From assembly GCA_036382575.1 (NCBI GenBank), contig DASVHL010000073.1, forward strand, positions 34,052-98,051: a stretch of 64,000 bases of DNA, given 5' to 3'. The notes under the pieces were generated by a model. It saw nothing but the letters and a program-made list of their open reading frames with translations. It did not search any database and was not told the DNA's origin. The DNA comes from UBA6022 sp036382575 (GTDB taxonomy: Bacteria; Patescibacteriota; Saccharimonadia; Saccharimonadales; Saccharimonadaceae). Below, in pieces: positions 1-8,686 of this stretch; the first letter of the stretch is position 1; the number at the start of each line of letters is the position of its first letter. The position numbers were made by a program, and so were the translations under genes.

Positions 1-1
1 A

Positions 2-352
2 CAATCAATCGATCGTATGATCGACGTCTTCCCGCCGCACCAGCAACCACAGATCCGTGCTCAGCTGTCTAACATTTTGATGGCGATCTGTTCACAGCGT
101 CTCGTACCGGCTATCGGCGGCGGCCGTGTTGTAGCAGCTGAGGTCCTTGTGGCTAACCCGGCTGTCCGTAACATTATTCGTGAAGGTAAATCACACCAGC
201 TTGATGCGGTTATCCAGACTGGTGCCGACCAAGGAATGCAGACAATGGACCGTACGCTTGTAAATCTGATTCAGAGCGGTACGGTGACGTACGACGAAGC
301 TCGCAACTTTGCGGTTGATATCACTGAATTTGATAGGTTGATGCGAGGCTAG
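2..352 (+). CDS. pilT: Type IV pilus retraction ATPase PilT, C-terminal part (5' truncated by window edge)
   Basis: The first 117 codons in this frame are the C-terminal end of a PilT-family secretion ATPase. The segment IDVFPPHQQPQIRAQLSN, followed by the LVPAIGGGRVVAAEVLVA stretch, is the characteristic end of the RecA-like domain. PilT hydrolyses ATP at the pilus base to depolymerise pilin and retract the fibre. The start lies upstream of the window; the ATG at 17 is internal to the conserved domain. The stop is 1 nt before the pilC start, so the two genes are almost certainly one operon. The Walker A motif is outside the window. Confidence 0.93.
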   Translation, partial: QSIDRMIDVFPPHQQPQIRAQLSNILMAICSQRLVPAIGGGRVVAAEVLVANPAVRNIIREGKSHQLDAVIQTGADQGMQTMDRTLVNLIQSGTVTYDEARNFAVDITEFDRLMRG

Positions 353-353
353 A

Positions 354-1565
354 ATGCGAAAGTTTAACTACCAGGCGCGTGATGGTTCGACGAATAAAAT
401 AGTCAAAGCGACAGTTCAGGCGGAATCAGAAAATTCTGCTGCTAAGCTCTTGATTGCACAGGGTTTCACACCGCTTGATATTAAAGAGGTTAATGAAGAG
501 GGCAGCTTTTTTGGTCGTCTAGCGGGTCGTATTACAACCAAGGATAAAATTGTCTTTACTCGCCAGCTAGCAACACTTATTGGAGCTGGTCTGCCGTTAT
601 CGCAAAGTATGCATACCGTGTTGGAGCAAACTGCTAATAAGCAACTGCAAGCAGTGGTCGAAGATATTGTGACTTCAATTGAAGGCGGTAAGTCGCTTAC
701 TGACTCGTTTGCTAAGCACCCAGAGGTGTTTGATAAGGTCTTCTTGGCCTTGATCGCCGCAGGTGAGGCGTCTGGTACGCTTGATGAATCACTTCGTCGG
801 CTTGCAGCGCAGCAGGAAAAAGATGCAGCCATGATGAGCAAGATCAAGGGTGCATTAACTTATCCTGTAATTGTCCTCGTAGTTATCTTTGGCGTTATGG
901 CATTTATGTTCTTCACCGTTGTTCCACAGGTTGAAAAACTATATGTTGATATGAAAAAGACGTTGCCATTTTTGACCCAGGCGATGGTTTCAACGGCTGA
1001 TTTTGTTTTACATTTTTGGTGGCTAGTGGCCATTGTATTGGGTGCAGCAATTTACTTCTTCCTTCAATACCTACGTACAGACAGTGGAATTAAATTTAAA
1101 GACACCTTTAAATTAAATGTTCCGCTGTTTGGAACTATGTTCCGAAAATTATATATGGCACGCTTGGCACGAACAGGACAAACACTTCTTTCTACAGGTG
1201 TCGCTATGCTTGATATGCTTCGTATTACCAGTGAAGCTGTGAATAACAGCGTTATTAGTGAGAGTGTTAATCGAGCTGCTGAAAAGGTAAAGGGTGGCAA
1301 GGCGCTATCGACTGCCTTGCAAACCGAAGACTATATATTGCCACTGGTACCACAGATGATTAAGATCGGTGAACAGTCTGGTAAGATTGATGAAATGATG
1401 GGGAAAACTGCCCAAGTTTACGAGGATGAGCTTGATGAAGAGATCAAGGCAATTTCGACGGCAATTGAACCAATTTTGATGGTCGTGCTGGCGGTTGTGG
1501 CCGGTGGTATGGTCGGCGCGATCCTCTTACCGATCTATAGTTTAGTAAATGGGATCAATGTATAG
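354..1565 (+). CDS. pilC: Type IV pilus inner-membrane platform protein PilC
   Basis: This 403-residue protein has the PilC/GspF architecture: two T2SF domains (about residues 65-190 and 270-395), each ending in hydrophobic membrane segments (about 170-195, 220-240 and 375-395). PilC is the membrane platform that couples the PilB/PilT motor ATPases to pilin insertion and removal. Both domains carry the family's GxxLxxSM/ALxxH-like helices and the IxxGExSGxL-type motif (IAAGEASGTL, IKIGEQSGKI). Length is normal. It starts 2 nt after the pilT stop, which supports translational coupling. Confidence 0.95.
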   Translation: MRKFNYQARDGSTNKIVKATVQAESENSAAKLLIAQGFTPLDIKEVNEEGSFFGRLAGRITTKDKIVFTRQLATLIGAGLPLSQSMHTVLEQTANKQLQAVVEDIVTSIEGGKSLTDSFAKHPEVFDKVFLALIAAGEASGTLDESLRRLAAQQEKDAAMMSKIKGALTYPVIVLVVIFGVMAFMFFTVVPQVEKLYVDMKKTLPFLTQAMVSTADFVLHFWWLVAIVLGAAIYFFLQYLRTDSGIKFKDTFKLNVPLFGTMFRKLYMARLARTGQTLLSTGVAMLDMLRITSEAVNNSVISESVNRAAEKVKGGKALSTALQTEDYILPLVPQMIKIGEQSGKIDEMMGKTAQVYEDELDEEIKAISTAIEPILMVVLAVVAGGMVGAILLPIYSLVNGINV

Positions 1566-1655
1566 ACAAAGCGTAGCCCAGTAGGGTACTATAAGCCTAA
1601 GCGTTTTGACGCACGTAAGCAAACATTTGTTCATAGAAAGGTGGAAAAATATTTT

Positions 1656-2129
1656 ATGAACGTTACACAGAAAAACACTCAAAAAGGATTCACGATTATC
1701 GAAGTGGTCTTGGTGCTTGCAATTGCAGCCTTGATTTTCTTGATGGTCTTTATTGCACTACCTGCATTGCAGCGTAGCCAACGAGATACACAGCGCAAGG
1801 CTGATGTAGCTCGTGTTCAGACGGCAATCCAGAACTACCAGTCAAACAATCGTAATGCGCTACCTAGCGATGATGACTTTAACAAAGTACTCATTCCAAA
1901 GTACCTGACTGTTAATGGTAGTGATTCGTTCGCAGACCCGAATGGTAATGACTATAGCTTTAAGTCAGGTACTGCACCAAATGAATTCGATACCAAAGAT
2001 TCATTCATGTACTTTACGCGTGGCGCTGTTTGTAACGGCGACAGTGGACCAAAAGTTGGTCAGGGCCAATCAAAGGTTGCTATTCAGTACAAGCTCGAAG
2101 GTGGTGGCACCGCTTGTGTTAACAACTAA
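1656..2129 (+). CDS. Type IV pilin-like protein with class III prepilin signal
   Basis: A 157-residue prepilin. A short basic leader ends in G before FTIIEVV, the prepilin peptidase site with Glu at +5, followed by a roughly 20-residue hydrophobic helix and a soluble domain with a cysteine pair near the C-terminus. I chose the ATG at 1656 because AGAAAGGTGG ends about 12 nt upstream; a GTG at 1641 would overlap that ribosome-binding site. The position after pilC and before an intrinsic terminator suggests this is an abundant, possibly major, pilin. That assignment is inference. Confidence 0.85.
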   Translation: MNVTQKNTQKGFTIIEVVLVLAIAALIFLMVFIALPALQRSQRDTQRKADVARVQTAIQNYQSNNRNALPSDDDFNKVLIPKYLTVNGSDSFADPNGNDYSFKSGTAPNEFDTKDSFMYFTRGAVCNGDSGPKVGQGQSKVAIQYKLEGGGTACVNN

Positions 2130-2152
2130 GCAGTAAATGCTTTGACGAAAAA

Positions 2153-2178
2153 CCTCGCTGAATATCAGCGGGGTTTTT
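2153..2178 (+). terminator. Rho-independent terminator after the first pilin gene
   Basis: CCTCGCTG, a loop of AATAT and CAGCGGGG, followed by a T run. It ends the pilT-pilC-pilin unit; the prepilin peptidase gene just downstream has its own promoter. Confidence 0.85.
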
Positions 2179-2211
2179 CAATTGGTAACCTTTTAAGGTA
2201 TGATAGTGCTT

Positions 2212-3090
2212 ATGGATGAATTACTTATATATATTATTTTGGCAGTACTTGGCCTTATGCTAGGCAGCTTTGCGGGGGCAAGCGTCTGGCGCATACGAGC
2301 GTATCAACTACGTAGTGATAAAAAGGCTGGTGAATCGGTCGATAAGGCCGAATACAGCCACCTGGCACCGTTAACCAAGGCAACGGTGAAGACTGACCGA
2401 TCGCGTTGTTTGCACTGTCAGCATTCGCTTGCATGGTATGATCTTTTGCCACTAGTCAGCTGGGTAAGCTTAGGGGGCAAATGCCGCTATTGTCGTGCGA
2501 AAATTGGTCAGTTTGAGCCATTAATCGAACTGGGCCTGGCGGCTTTCTTTGTGGTGTCATTCTGGGCCTGGCCAGTAGCACTCGATAGCGCACTGATGGT
2601 GGCTCAATTTTGCGTATGGCTTGTCGCAGGTGTGCTATTAGCAATTTTGTTTGCATATGATTTGAAGTGGTACTTACTCCCTAACCGGATCGTCTTTCCG
2701 CTTATTGTCCTGGGAATGGCCTATGTCGCCTTAGGACTAGTGAGCGGGCCTATGACGCTGGCGGCTTTGACGTCGATAGCGGGATCGGTGGCCATCCTGA
2801 GTGGTCTGTACTATCTTTTGTGGGTTGTTTCAAAAGGTCAGTGGATTGGGTTCGGTGATGTTAAGTTAGGATTGGCTTTGGCTTTCTTTGCGGCTGACTG
2901 GCAACTGGCGTTTATTGCCTTGTTTGCTGCTAATCTCATCGGTTGTCTCCTGGTTATTCCAGGAATGGTAACAGGTAAGGTAACTCGAACCACGCGTATT
3001 CCGTTCGGTCCGTTATTGATTTTAGGCACGGTGATAGCTGTACTATGGGGTCCGCACCTGGTTCAGGCATATTTTACATTGGCATTTTAA
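2212..3090 (+). CDS. pilD: Prepilin peptidase / N-methyltransferase PilD
   Basis: A 292-residue polytopic membrane protein of the aspartic prepilin peptidase family (A24). It cleaves the GFT-type leaders of the surrounding pilins and methylates the new N-terminus. The N-terminal cytoplasmic domain has two CxxC pairs (CLHC and CRYC, near residues 64-95). The catalytic aspartates lie in AYDLKWYLLPN and in GFGDVKLGLA (the GxGDxKL motif). The ATG at 2212 is preferred over 2200 because TATGAT overlaps the upstream ATG and ends 7 nt before 2212, the spacing of a leaderless start. Length is typical. Confidence 0.93.
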   Translation: MDELLIYIILAVLGLMLGSFAGASVWRIRAYQLRSDKKAGESVDKAEYSHLAPLTKATVKTDRSRCLHCQHSLAWYDLLPLVSWVSLGGKCRYCRAKIGQFEPLIELGLAAFFVVSFWAWPVALDSALMVAQFCVWLVAGVLLAILFAYDLKWYLLPNRIVFPLIVLGMAYVALGLVSGPMTLAALTSIAGSVAILSGLYYLLWVVSKGQWIGFGDVKLGLALAFFAADWQLAFIALFAANLIGCLLVIPGMVTGKVTRTTRIPFGPLLILGTVIAVLWGPHLVQAYFTLAF

Positions 3091-3140
3091 ACTGTCAAAG
3101 TCCTTATCTGGCCAAACTTCTTATGCTATAATGAGCGCAC

Positions 3141-3890
3141 ATGGCCACAAAAATAGACAGCGGTTTTACAATTATCGAATCAATGCTCTTTTTAGGGGTA
3201 GCTGGCGCTTTAACCGTCGCTATTTTGGCCGGATCTGGACTTGCAATTAATCAACAACGCTACCGAGATAGTGTGAACTCATTAAAATCGTTATTGCAGG
3301 AACAATATAGTGAGGCGACAAATGTCGTTAATGACCGTGCCGGTACTGAGGCGTGTGCCAATAATGCGGTTATTGTCAGTCCGCCTGATGCCGTGACATC
3401 CCCACAGCTTCGTGGGACAAGTGAGTGTACGATAATGGGGCGCTTTATCACTATTGATAGTACGGGTAAATTGGTCAACACGTCGAGCGTCGTAGGCTAT
3501 CATACGCCAGGCGCTGCCGAGGCCACGAGCGATATTGCTGAGATAAAGACTAATTACAAACTAGGAATATCCAGTCTTAGCAGAGAGGAATTTGATATTG
3601 CTTGGGGAGCAGAAGTGGTCAAGCCACAGACAACAACAGTAATGCCATTCTCGATGCTTATTTTACGCTCTCCACTGAGCGGTTCGATTATGACATACAC
3701 GACCGAAGGGGTTACAGCGGATCTTATCGGTATGGTTGATGCGGCGAATGTTAATAAAACAGTTAATCTGTGTCTTAACACACCTGCCACTGCAATAGCG
3801 GGTGGGCGAATGGCAGTCCAGATTATGCCATATGCAACCAACCAGGGGTCGATTCAGGTGCCCCCAGGAGAAATGAACGTATGCGACTAA
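3141..3890 (+). CDS. Minor prepilin-like protein
   Basis: A 249-residue protein with a leader ending SGFTIIESMLF (prepilin cleavage after G, Glu at +5) and a long hydrophobic N-terminal helix. The remainder is a soluble domain without a recognisable fold. A TGCTATAAT extended -10 ends 8 nt before the ATG and there is no Shine-Dalgarno, so the mRNA is probably leaderless. It heads a run of four overlapping or abutting pseudopilin genes resembling the FimU/PilV/PilW/PilX minor-pilin cluster that primes pilus assembly. The exact role is inferred. Confidence 0.8.
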   Translation: MATKIDSGFTIIESMLFLGVAGALTVAILAGSGLAINQQRYRDSVNSLKSLLQEQYSEATNVVNDRAGTEACANNAVIVSPPDAVTSPQLRGTSECTIMGRFITIDSTGKLVNTSSVVGYHTPGAAEATSDIAEIKTNYKLGISSLSREEFDIAWGAEVVKPQTTTVMPFSMLILRSPLSGSIMTYTTEGVTADLIGMVDAANVNKTVNLCLNTPATAIAGGRMAVQIMPYATNQGSIQVPPGEMNVCD

Positions 3891-4525
3891 ATAGTACATC
3901 CGAACGAGGCGATACGCTTATTGAGGTGATGTTTGCTTTTGCTATCTTTGCGCTGGTGGCTGTGAGTAGCTTAACGATCATGAATCAGGGTATCTCTACG
4001 GCACAACGTTCGCTTGAGATTACGCTCGTGCGTGCGCAAATGGATGCCCAGGCTGAGGCGATTCGGTATATCCACCAAGCTTACGTAAGTAGTTACCAGC
4101 GTAACGGAGCGGCTCCAGCAGATGGCACTACTGCCGCTGAATGGATTAAAATGACAAGCAAAACTAGCGGTAAGGGTGTTGGTGCCGCTTCTACGTTTGG
4201 TGCGGCGAACGGTCCATTATGTTCTGATTTATCAAATGTTCAGGCCCCATTTATCCTTAATGCTCGTACAGCCGAGGTGTGGAATTCAAGCCCGTCTACA
4301 TCACCAGCTGCCGGTTCGTCTTTGCCGCCATTCTCTCAGGTGATTTATAATGATGATTCGAGTATTGATAAGGCCTATGGTATTTGGATCGAGGCGGTTC
4401 CATCACCGAATAGCAGTAATGGAACCGGCTTTGTCGATTTTCATATTCGAGCATGTTGGAGTGGTGCCGGTAGTGCTACACCTGTTACATTAGGAACAAT
4501 TGTGAGGTTATATGAACCACGATAA
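3881..4525 (+). CDS. Minor prepilin-like protein (PilV-type position)
   Basis: A 214-residue protein whose leader ends RGDTLIEVMFAF. The residue before the hydrophobic helix is D followed by T, and Glu is at the +5-like position, so it is a variant prepilin site with G two residues upstream. The 5' end overlaps the previous gene by 10 nt and the 3' end overlaps the next by 14 nt, indicating tight translational coupling. The soluble domain is rich in Ser, Ala and Gly. The assignment rests on the N-terminal signature and position. Confidence 0.78.
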   Translation: MRLNSTSERGDTLIEVMFAFAIFALVAVSSLTIMNQGISTAQRSLEITLVRAQMDAQAEAIRYIHQAYVSSYQRNGAAPADGTTAAEWIKMTSKTSGKGVGAASTFGAANGPLCSDLSNVQAPFILNARTAEVWNSSPSTSPAAGSSLPPFSQVIYNDDSSIDKAYGIWIEAVPSPNSSNGTGFVDFHIRACWSGAGSATPVTLGTIVRLYEPR

Positions 4526-5249
4526 GACACACGGTTTTACATTAATTGAGTTGATGCTTGCCATGACGTTTATTGCCGTATTATTAATGGCGATCGCTAT
4601 GACAACAATTCAAATTGGTAACATATATAATAAAGGTATTACACTGCGAGAAGTGAATCAGGCAGGACGATCTATTTCTGACGAGTTGCAGCGTAGCATT
4701 GCATCTGCGTCACCGTTTGATGTCACTCCGAGAACTGATGATTCACCGGCAACGATTGATTCAAAGTATATTGTTCGCGATGGGGGTGGCCGATTGTGTC
4801 TAGGGCGTTATACGTATGTCTGGAACTATGGTAGGGCGATCGCTAAACTACCCGGTGCGCCAGATGTGTTCAACAGCTACAAGAATCTCGATAATTCATT
4901 AACGCCAGTACGCTTTGCGAAAGTAACAGATCCTGATGGTGCATTGTGTACAGATCCAACGGCGAATGTATTACGGGAAAACGCAACCGAGATGCTTGTG
5001 AGTGGTGACCGTAATCTAGTCATGCATGCATTTGACATTAAAACCACTCCTAAGGCCCAGGACCCAACGACTGGTCAAACAATTTATTCTATCTCTATGA
5101 CCATTGGCACGAATGATCACGAACAGTTAACGACAAATAATGCATCGTGTAAGCCGCCGGCTGAAGGTACGGGCGTAGAGGATTATTGTTCGGTAAATCA
5201 ATTTGATATTATTGCGCGAGCAGGTAACAAGGCAGGGGGAGACAGATAA
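4512..5249 (+). CDS. Minor prepilin-like protein (PilW-type position)
   Basis: A 245-residue prepilin with leader MNHDKTHG followed by FTLIELMLAMTFIAV, a canonical class III signal with Glu at +5. The helix is followed by a soluble domain containing several cysteines that could form disulfides in the extracytoplasmic space. It overlaps the preceding gene by 14 nt and ends 1 nt before the PilX-like gene. Size and order resemble PilW of minor-pilin operons; that equivalence is inferred from order, not sequence. Confidence 0.8.
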   Translation: MNHDKTHGFTLIELMLAMTFIAVLLMAIAMTTIQIGNIYNKGITLREVNQAGRSISDELQRSIASASPFDVTPRTDDSPATIDSKYIVRDGGGRLCLGRYTYVWNYGRAIAKLPGAPDVFNSYKNLDNSLTPVRFAKVTDPDGALCTDPTANVLRENATEMLVSGDRNLVMHAFDIKTTPKAQDPTTGQTIYSISMTIGTNDHEQLTTNNASCKPPAEGTGVEDYCSVNQFDIIARAGNKAGGDR

Positions 5250-5250
5250 T

Positions 5251-6435
5251 ATGGCAGCGAAACGACATAATTCACAACACGAAAGAGGTGCTGTTGCGCT
5301 CTTTGTGGTTGTTTTTGCAACACTCTTAATGATAGTTATCACGATCAGCTTTGTCCAGCTAATGATCAAAGACCAGCGACAGGCGACCGCAAGTGATCTG
5401 TCTCAGAGTGCTTATGATTCGGCAAAGTCTGGGGTTGAGGATGCTAAGCGTCTATTGCTGCTTGATCAAGCCTGTCGCAATGGGACTGCAGCACCTGCTG
5501 TTAACTGTACGGCCGTCACCAACGCAATTAATGCCGGCCAGTGCAATACAATTGCCGCTTACTTCGGCGATCCGAATGATCCAGAAACGATGATTCAGCA
5601 GAATCAAGGTGATTCGACGCTACAGCAATCGTATACATGCGTGAAGATTGTTCCAAACACTATTGATTACAAGGCAATCCTGGACCTTAATCAGTCAAAT
5701 ATTGTTCCGCTTAAGGGAGTCAGTCAATTTGACAGTGTTCGCATTAGTTGGTTTACGCACGAGGACGTGGCAACAAGTGGGGCTGGTCAGACGGTCGCTT
5801 TTCCTAATAGTGGTCCAAGCGTATCATTACCGCAAACTCCAGAGTGGGAGGTGAATATGCCGTCACTACTACGGGCGCAGCTTATGCAGTTTGGTCCAAA
5901 CTTCAAACTCTCTGACTTTGATGATTCGCAGCCAGGTAATAAAAGTAACGCCAATACGTTGTTTTTATATCCTTCGGCAACTGGTGTCGACACATTAAGC
6001 TTTGGCCTTGATACGCCACGTCGTAGCGCTTCGGCTGCACCACAGTCGGTACGATGCAACAATAGTTTCTTGAGCGCCGAGTATGCCTGTAGCGTGACAT
6101 TGTCGTTACCTGATCCAATGACGGGGAATGCTGCTCAGCGGACTGCATTTTTAAATCTCAGTGCCCTGTATAACGGCGCGAATTATAAAGTTGAGCTTTT
6201 AAATGCGGGTACTGTCGTTGAGTTTGATCACGTTCAGCCAAAAGTTGATTCAACAGGACGAGCCAATAATATGTTCCGGCGCGTAGAGAGTCGAATTGAA
6301 TTTAAGACAGATTTCGCGTATCCACAAGCAGCGGTTGATATCGAAGGTGATCTATGTAAGAACTTTGTTGTAACCGACAAAGATCCAACGGCATCTGATA
6401 GCTTTGGGTATCCCACATCAACCTGCAAGCCGTAA
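5251..6435 (+). CDS. PilX-like pilus assembly protein with N-terminal membrane helix
   Basis: A 394-residue protein starting with a basic segment, then RGAVALFVVVFATLLMIVI and a QATASDLSQSAYDSAKSGVEDA helix. This resembles the N-terminus of PilX-type proteins, which lack the strict GFxxxE site. The ATG at 5251 follows GGGGGAGA at 5236-5243; an in-frame ATG at 5203 has no such site and lies deep in the previous gene. The large C-terminal region has several cysteines and no recognised domain. As the last pilus gene it may encode a tip-associated minor component, which is inference. Confidence 0.75.
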   Translation: MAAKRHNSQHERGAVALFVVVFATLLMIVITISFVQLMIKDQRQATASDLSQSAYDSAKSGVEDAKRLLLLDQACRNGTAAPAVNCTAVTNAINAGQCNTIAAYFGDPNDPETMIQQNQGDSTLQQSYTCVKIVPNTIDYKAILDLNQSNIVPLKGVSQFDSVRISWFTHEDVATSGAGQTVAFPNSGPSVSLPQTPEWEVNMPSLLRAQLMQFGPNFKLSDFDDSQPGNKSNANTLFLYPSATGVDTLSFGLDTPRRSASAAPQSVRCNNSFLSAEYACSVTLSLPDPMTGNAAQRTAFLNLSALYNGANYKVELLNAGTVVEFDHVQPKVDSTGRANNMFRRVESRIEFKTDFAYPQAAVDIEGDLCKNFVVTDKDPTASDSFGYPTSTCKP

Positions 6436-6442
6436 GACGCTA

Positions 6443-7357
6443 TCAGTCGGTGTCGCTATGAAATTTCTCGTAGACTTCGCGAAGGTGTTCGTCGGTTACG
6501 TGTGTGTAAACTTGTGTCGTGCTGATGTTGCTGTGACCGAGCATCACTTGGACGCTGCGAAGATCTGCACCATTCATTAAAAGATCAGTAGCAAAGCTGT
6601 GCCGCATGGTGTGGGGACTAACGTGTTTGGTGATGCCAGCAAGCTTGGCGTATTTGGTGATAATTCGCTGAATACTTCGTGTGCTCAGGCGGCGGTAGTC
6701 GCCACTAGTGGTGGCGGTGTTGTTGCGGCTATAGCTTAGGAAGAGGGGTGGGAGGTTATCAAGTCTGGCAGCCAGGTAGTCTTCAACTCGGCTAGCAGCT
6801 GCTTCGCCAATAAAGACCGGCCGATCTTTTTGACCTTTTCCGCGGACCATAAACTCGCGTCGCTTTGTATTCACGTGATCACGATTTAAGTTGACTAGTT
6901 CTGAGACACGAAGGCCACTAGAGAATAAGAGCTCGACAATTGCACGGTCGCGAAGTCCAGTCTCGTTATCAAGTGGTATGCCATCGAGCATGCGAGCAAC
7001 TTCGTCATAGTGAAGAAAGGTGACTTGTTTTCGGGTGATCTTTGGTAATTCAATTTTTTCAGGACTCAGGCTGGGGATGTCTCGTTTAGATAGATAGGTG
7101 AGAAAACCTCGCAAGGCGATCAGGTGGTAGCTTTGGGTAATTGTAGCCAACTCATCATCGTTGTTGTTTTTGTAACGGTTTAGCCAAAGTCGATATTTGC
7201 GAACAATCTCTGATGTGATTTTATCAACGGTAATATCGTCTGTAAATTCAACAAAACGTTCTAGATATAACGCGTAGTTTTCGGCTGTTTTAGCGGAACG
7301 GCCACCCTCTACTTCAAGATGCTCGATGAAGTCGTGCAAGAGTTCTGATACATACAT
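6443..7357 (-). CDS. xerD: Tyrosine recombinase XerD/XerC family
   Basis: A 304-residue tyrosine recombinase with an N-terminal SAM-like core-binding domain (about 1-95) and a C-terminal catalytic domain. The full catalytic set is visible: Arg150 (SGLRVSEL), Lys174 (RGKGQKDR), His249 and Arg252 (HTMRHSFA), His275 (LGHSNIS) and Tyr284 (TQVYTHV). It probably resolves chromosome dimers at dif. I place the start at 7357 because TATGCT on the minus strand ends 6 nt before this ATG; longer frames run into the ndk promoter region. It converges on the pilus operon with 7 nt between stops. Confidence 0.93.
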   Translation of the reverse strand: MYVSELLHDFIEHLEVEGGRSAKTAENYALYLERFVEFTDDITVDKITSEIVRKYRLWLNRYKNNNDDELATITQSYHLIALRGFLTYLSKRDIPSLSPEKIELPKITRKQVTFLHYDEVARMLDGIPLDNETGLRDRAIVELLFSSGLRVSELVNLNRDHVNTKRREFMVRGKGQKDRPVFIGEAAASRVEDYLAARLDNLPPLFLSYSRNNTATTSGDYRRLSTRSIQRIITKYAKLAGITKHVSPHTMRHSFATDLLMNGADLRSVQVMLGHSNISTTQVYTHVTDEHLREVYEKFHSDTD

Positions 7358-7429
7358 GGTTCTAGCATAGCGTAGATTGACGATGATGTATAATATGGAC
7401 CAAGAAGTAATAACACCGAATGGAGTGAT

Positions 7430-7936
7430 ATGGATAGCAAAGTTCAACAAACATTAATTGTATTTAAGCCTGACGCGATGCAGCGTGGTATCGTTGGCGA
7501 AATTTTAACTCGTTTTGAGCGCGTCGGACTCAAAATCATCGCAACCAAGATGGTTGCGCCTGATCGTGAACATTACTACAAGCACTACGAAGAGATTGGC
7601 CAAGTCATTACCCGTCGCGGCGAAGAGACGTTTAATAACGTGCTCGATATGATGAACGAAGGTCCGGTCATTGCGATGGTGCTTGAAGGGGTCGAGGCAG
7701 TAGAACTCGTGCGTAAGCTTGTCGGCACAACCGAGCCTAAGTCATCTGCACCAGGTACGATCCGTGGTGATTTCTCACATATGAGCTATGGCTACGGTGA
7801 TGAGCACAAGAAGGGGATTCCAAACCTTATTCATGCCTCAGGTGACCTTGCCGATGCCAAGCAGGAGATTCCGCACTGGTTTTCTAAGGACGAGCTGTAC
7901 GCCTATACTGTGCTACACGAGAAGTTTACTCGTTAG
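7430..7936 (+). CDS. ndk: Nucleoside diphosphate kinase
   Basis: A 168-residue Ndk, the enzyme that transfers the gamma-phosphate from ATP to NDPs through a phosphohistidine. The N-terminal QQTLIVFKPDAMQRGIVGEI and the IRGDF segment are diagnostic, and the catalytic His is His135 in NLIHASGD. Two points depart from the usual enzyme: the motif is normally N-x-x-H-G-S-D, and an insertion of about 20 residues (about 113-131) separates IRGDF from the active-site His. TATAAT at 7390-7395 gives a leader of about 30 nt with GGAGTGAT before the ATG. A perfect terminator hairpin follows. Confidence 0.93.
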   Translation: MDSKVQQTLIVFKPDAMQRGIVGEILTRFERVGLKIIATKMVAPDREHYYKHYEEIGQVITRRGEETFNNVLDMMNEGPVIAMVLEGVEAVELVRKLVGTTEPKSSAPGTIRGDFSHMSYGYGDEHKKGIPNLIHASGDLADAKQEIPHWFSKDELYAYTVLHEKFTR

Positions 7937-7952
7937 TTAATAGGGGTGATCA

Positions 7953-7988
7953 ATGAAAACAACAGCGTGCTAACGCTGTTGTTTTCAT
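7953..7988 (+). terminator. Terminator after ndk
   Basis: A perfect 16-bp inverted repeat (ATGAAAACAACAGCGT / ACGCTGTTGTTTTCAT) with a 4-nt loop. The U-rich 3' arm ends the ndk transcript just before the tRNA-Arg promoter; it could work on both strands. Confidence 0.8.
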
Positions 7989-8004
7989 GTTACAATAGCG
8001 ACAT

Positions 8005-8081
8005 GCCTCGGTAGCTCAATTGGATAGAGCAGTTCCGTCCTAAGGAAAAGGTTGCAGGTTCGACTCCTGCCCGGGGTACCA
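8005..8081 (+). tRNA. tRNA-Arg (anticodon CCT)
   Basis: A 77-nt cloverleaf with acceptor arms GCCTCGG/CCGGGGT (G-T pair at 1-72), D-arm GTAGCTCAATTGGATAGAGC, anticodon loop GTCCTAA giving CCT, T-arm GCAGG-TTCGACT-CCTGC and an encoded CCA. TGTTACAAT (extended -10) lies just upstream at about 7991-7996. It decodes AGG. Confidence 0.93.
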
Positions 8082-8143
8082 AATAGACAATAGTGCGTTG
8101 TTGTTGTTATGACACTTTTTCAATCACGTAGTATACTGATCTT

Positions 8144-8686
8144 ATGAACAAAAAAAATAAACAACCTGAACAACTGGATTTTGACGGTCAACGTGACGGG
8201 GAAGAGCTATTATTTGTCTTTCGTCGTCATATTATCGCTATGCGCAAAGGCTTTTATTTATTGCTGGTGCCGTTTGCGATTTCATCGATCCCGCCGCTTA
8301 TTTGGCAGTCAACGCTTGAATTGTTTTTGTTACCAATCGGCGGCTTATTGTTAGGTTCGATCTTGTTTTTCTACCACTATCTAATGTGGTATTTCACGAT
8401 TTATATTGTGACCGATCAGCGCATTCGCCAGATTACGCAAAGGGGTTTCTTTGGTAAGGACGTCGTCGAGCTGCGACTATCAAAGATTCAAAACATAAGC
8501 TATAATGTACCTGGGTTCACTGGTGAAATGTTTGATTTCGGAACTATCGTTATTCAGACATTTGTGGGCGATCTCGTGATTCACAAAGTCGCTCATCCAG
8601 ACCAGATCTATAACAAGTTGCAGGACGCAGTATCAGCCGCATTGGCCGATCATAAACAGGGAGAATATGAAGAAACTATCGCTTAG
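8144..8686 (+). CDS. Membrane protein with bacterial PH domain (YdbS/bPH2-like)
   Basis: A 180-residue protein with two hydrophobic segments (about 38-57 and 62-82) followed by YIVTDQRIRQITQRGFFGKDVVELRLSKIQNI-type sequence, the hallmark of the bPH2 domain in YdbS/YdbT proteins. These proteins sit in the cytoplasmic membrane; their biochemical role is not established. TATACT ends 6 nt before the ATG with no Shine-Dalgarno, so it is probably leaderless. The 3' end overlaps the next gene by 20 nt, suggesting coupled translation of two envelope proteins. Confidence 0.85.
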   Translation: MNKKNKQPEQLDFDGQRDGEELLFVFRRHIIAMRKGFYLLLVPFAISSIPPLIWQSTLELFLLPIGGLLLGSILFFYHYLMWYFTIYIVTDQRIRQITQRGFFGKDVVELRLSKIQNISYNVPGFTGEMFDFGTIVIQTFVGDLVIHKVAHPDQIYNKLQDAVSAALADHKQGEYEETIA